Shown here one piece after another: positions 62,024 through 64,000 of a stretch of DNA of 64,000 bases. Position 1 is the first letter of the stretch; the number at the start of each line of letters is the position of its first letter. Both the position numbers and the translations under genes were made by a program. The stretch is taken from assembly GCF_027213965.1 (NCBI RefSeq), contig NZ_JAPWGX010000001.1:806001-870000 (forward strand), written 5' to 3'. The DNA is from Maritalea porphyrae. Lineage in GTDB: Bacteria > Pseudomonadota > Alphaproteobacteria > Rhizobiales > Devosiaceae. The notes under the pieces are model-generated. The model was given only the letters and a program-made list of their open reading frames with translations, had not been told where the DNA came from and ran no database searches.

Positions 62024-63385
62024 ATGACAATGAGCGCCAAGAGCTATCCCTTTAACGTGGGCCACAAGGATGTTTGGCTAATAGCGCTGCCGACCGCGGT
62101 GGCGTTTGTAACCGAACCCTTGGTGGGCATTGCAGACACCACTATTGTTGGGCGTTTGGGCGAAGTTGATTTGCTCGGTGGGTTGCTGATCGGTGGGCTG
62201 GTGTTTGATTTCATCGCCGCCATTTTCTATTTCCTCCGTTTGTCGACCACCGGTCTAACCGCGCAAGCCTTTGGTGCGCGCGATGATGCATCACAAGCTG
62301 CGCATTTGGTGCGGGCGGTGACGGTTGGTTTTATCGCTGGGCTTATTGTTTTGGCATTGATGGTGCCGATTGCTGAATTTGCCAGCGTTGCTTATGGGGC
62401 CAGCCCTGAAGTAGTTGAAGCGTTCAAGAGCTATTTCTATATCCGGGTATTGGCCGCGCCATTCGTCCTGATGAACTTTGCCCTTGTGGGTTGGTTCCTT
62501 GGGCGGGGGCAGAGCTTTGTTGCGTTGATCCTGCAATTGATCCTCAATTTATCAAACATCGGGCTTTCAATTTGGTTCACATTTGGGCTGGACATGGGCA
62601 TTGCCGGGGTGGCATGGGGCACCGTTGCAGCGCAGATTATCATGCTGATCGTTGGTTTGCTCTGGGCCGTTGTGCAACTTGGTGGGCACTCGCGCCTGTT
62701 GCGCAAGTTGGGCGAAGCTGACCTGCTCAATGTGGTGCAGATCAAACGGCTTTTGGGCCTGAGCGGGGATATCTTGATCCGCTCCGTTTTGCTTAGCGCA
62801 GTATTTTCATTTTTTGCCTCACAAGGGGCGCGCGCCGGTGATGACATTCTGGCCGCCAACGGCATTTTGTTGCACTTCCTCATGGTCGCCGCCTTCTTTT
62901 TGGACGGGTTGGCCGCAGCGTCCGAACAACTTTGCGGCAAGGCGATTGGCGCGCGCTGGCGGCCTGCATTTGTGGATGCGATCAAGCTTTCTTCGCTGTG
63001 GGGGTTCATTCTTTCAGGCGGCCTATCTGTCATTTTCCTGATCACTGGACCGACCATTATTGACTTTATGACCACATCAGAAGTGGTGCGCCAGACCGCT
63101 CGCGACTACTTATTAATCGCCGCGATTGCCCCCGTATTTGGGGTATTGGCCTTTGTGCTTGATGGGGTTTTTGCTGGTGCAACCATGGGATCAGACATGC
63201 GCAATGGCATGATTGTTTCGACCATTATTTTTGCACTGGTTTGGGCAGTGCTGACCCCTATTTTGGGCATCGCAGGTCTTTGGTGGGCGCTGCATAGTTT
63301 CTTCATTGGACGAAGCTTGGTGTTTTTGGCCCTATTGAAGATCCGCATGCCCGACTTGTTCGCGCGGGTTGATGCGGGCGCATAG
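62024..63385 (+). CDS. MATE-family efflux transporter, DinF-like
   Basis: A 453-residue inner-membrane protein with about twelve helices. The N-terminal LIALPTAVAFVTEPLVGIADTTI and GLTAQAFGARD correspond to conserved MATE segments in the first bundle; the second bundle starts around LIRSVLLSAVFSFFASQGAR. It resembles DinF-type MATE proteins, which export cationic compounds in exchange for Na+ or H+ and protect against oxidative stress. ATG 62024 and ATG 62030 are both possible. It is not in an operon. Confidence 0.92.
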   Translation: MTMSAKSYPFNVGHKDVWLIALPTAVAFVTEPLVGIADTTIVGRLGEVDLLGGLLIGGLVFDFIAAIFYFLRLSTTGLTAQAFGARDDASQAAHLVRAVTVGFIAGLIVLALMVPIAEFASVAYGASPEVVEAFKSYFYIRVLAAPFVLMNFALVGWFLGRGQSFVALILQLILNLSNIGLSIWFTFGLDMGIAGVAWGTVAAQIIMLIVGLLWAVVQLGGHSRLLRKLGEADLLNVVQIKRLLGLSGDILIRSVLLSAVFSFFASQGARAGDDILAANGILLHFLMVAAFFLDGLAAASEQLCGKAIGARWRPAFVDAIKLSSLWGFILSGGLSVIFLITGPTIIDFMTTSEVVRQTARDYLLIAAIAPVFGVLAFVLDGVFAGATMGSDMRNGMIVSTIIFALVWAVLTPILGIAGLWWALHSFFIGRSLVFLALLKIRMPDLFARVDAGA

Positions 63386-63498
63386 GAAAGCACTTGCACC
63401 GCAACTGTCGGCCAAGTTGAAAGAAGAAGTGCAACTTCTTGTGCTTACGATGCCGAACCGAAAAACTGGTTCCCGCTTTTTCTGGCAACGCTTGCAGA

Positions 63499-63563
63499 CA
63501 CGCGAGGCATTTAAGGTCTCGTGTTATTTGGTAGTAAAAATGAGACGTTAAACGCCTCGCGTG
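63499..63563. repeat. 22-bp imperfect inverted repeat (large stem-loop)
   Basis: Arm 63499-63520 and arm 63542-63563 are complementary at 20 of 22 positions (outer CACGCGAGGC pairs exactly with GCCTCGCGTG) around a 21-nt AT-rich loop. It lies 114 bp after the MATE gene. It could end transcription or be a small non-autonomous mobile element. Confidence 0.6.
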
Positions 63564-63802
63564 AAATGGCTTTTGCCTTAAAACTGAAATACCCCGAGGT
63601 GCTAAACCCTTCTATCCCCTTGCTCTGCATTCCATCAAAACTGTTTTGATCGCCTTGATCATTTGATGAGTGTTTTGCAACACAGGTGGAAAACAATACC
63701 CACCAAACGTCTTACAAGCTGCCTTCGGTGTCAGGCTGGACATTTCAATTCAACGCGAACAACAAACGTCTTGTTGCCCGGCCATCCCCTTTTCTCTAAG
63801 AG

Positions 63803-63901
63803 TTACGCGCCGCCGTCGCAGACTTCGTCTGCTTCCCCGGCACCCCCGGCTCTTTTTACGCGCCGCCGTCGCAGACTTCGTCTGCTTCCCCGGCACCCCC
63901 G
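63803..63901. repeat. Two direct copies of a 46-bp GC-rich repeat
   Basis: Positions 63803-63848 and 63856-63901 are identical, separated by 7 bp (period 53). Each copy contains the hairpin GCAGAC-TTC-GTCTGC. The period is not a multiple of three, so the repeat does not stay in one reading frame. Two copies with a 7-bp gap are not a CRISPR array. Confidence 0.8.
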
Positions 63902-64000
63902 CCGATTGGTGCAAAACACCAACGCGTTGCGGAGGTCAGATAGACCCCGGATCAACCCGCGCGGCGCAAGCGCCACTTGGTTGTCCGGGGCGGTACGGGT

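Larger units (their letters stand above)
63386..64000. other. Gene-free right edge rich in inverted and direct repeats
   Basis: No convincing gene is seen in these 615 bases. The stretch contains hairpins at 63425-63441 (AAGAAGT/ACTTCTT), 63455-63472 (GAACC/GGTTC), 63634-63650 (ATCAAAAC/GTTTTGAT), 63908-63920 (GGTG/CACC) and 63963-63974 (GGCGC/GCGCC), besides the larger elements listed separately. Short frames across it shift between repeat copies and end quickly. A structured transcript or a mobile-repeat remnant are possibilities. Confidence 0.6.

Noticed and set aside
62437-63075. A 212-codon minus-strand frame opposite the MATE gene
   Set aside because: It is a shadow of a clear membrane transporter and is rich in Arg, Pro and Ser, as expected for an antisense translation.
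63803-63901. Direct repeats considered as a CRISPR array
   Set aside because: There are only two copies, the gap is 7 bp and no cas gene is visible.

Overview
The window looks like chromosomal DNA of an alphaproteobacterium of the order Hyphomicrobiales (Rhizobiales). The best evidence is the minus-strand housekeeping run small protein - murA - DUF2948 - hisD - UPF0262/phosphatase - infA - maf - yacG - tRNA-Phe, together with a PodJ-like polar protein, an ALAS-type hemA, and a ligase-associated Lhr/PdeM repair pair. Base composition appears close to balanced rather than GC-rich, which would fit a marine member such as a Devosiaceae/Maritalea-like genome; this genus-level guess is weak. No rRNA, CRISPR array, integrase, transposase or phage gene was seen. 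Two tRNA genes are present, Phe(GAA) and Thr(GGT).

Layout. Positions 1-5042 (minus) hold a GntR/UTRA regulator cut by the window edge, a PfkB-type sugar kinase, a CapD/WbpM-type nucleotide-sugar dehydratase and a WecA-type glycosyl-phosphate transferase. Positions 5182-12717 (minus) carry acuI, tRNA-Phe and the conserved housekeeping block. Positions 12887-18611 hold tRNA-Thr, a LuxR-type regulator, a PAS-PAS-GGDEF-EAL protein and a U32-family RNA-modification protein. Positions 18704-32095 are the main accessory region: a pentapeptide-repeat membrane protein, then a LacI repressor divergent from a ten-gene carbohydrate operon (ABC importer, two TIM-barrel isomerase/epimerase-like proteins, two Gfo/Idh/MocA dehydrogenases, a cytoplasmic GH43 glycosidase, a FAD oxidoreductase). 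The LacI/importer intergenic region has a recognisable promoter and two operator-like palindromes.

Positions 32202-45879 are mixed: a serine beta-lactamase-like hydrolase, two TspO-family proteins, Pcp, MscS, ZntB, GabD, a second GGDEF-EAL protein, a PLP decarboxylase, a DUF2975/XRE pair, hemA and an ACT-domain protein. Positions 46047-51367 are a regulatory cluster: a FixJ-like regulator lacking its phospho-acceptor Asp, a PAS hybrid histidine kinase, a NarL-type regulator, an ArsR regulator divergent from an ABM/NIPSNAP pair, and a MerR regulator. Positions 51599-63385 contain podJ, a TauE - TIGR02186 - DUF3429 - GNAT operon, the opposing lhr - GNAT - pdeM operon, a DUF6460 protein and a MATE exporter. 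The last 615 bases have no convincing gene but hold inverted and direct repeats.

The most promising unusual system is the carbohydrate operon, where a glycosidase sits with two dehydrogenase/isomerase pairs of the kind used for redox-assisted glycoside cleavage. Other notable points are a UPF0262-phosphatase fusion, the atypical receiver domain, an aminoglycoside-acetyltransferase-like gene inside a DNA-repair operon, an 11-bp phased repeat array before the GntR gene, and the structured right edge.
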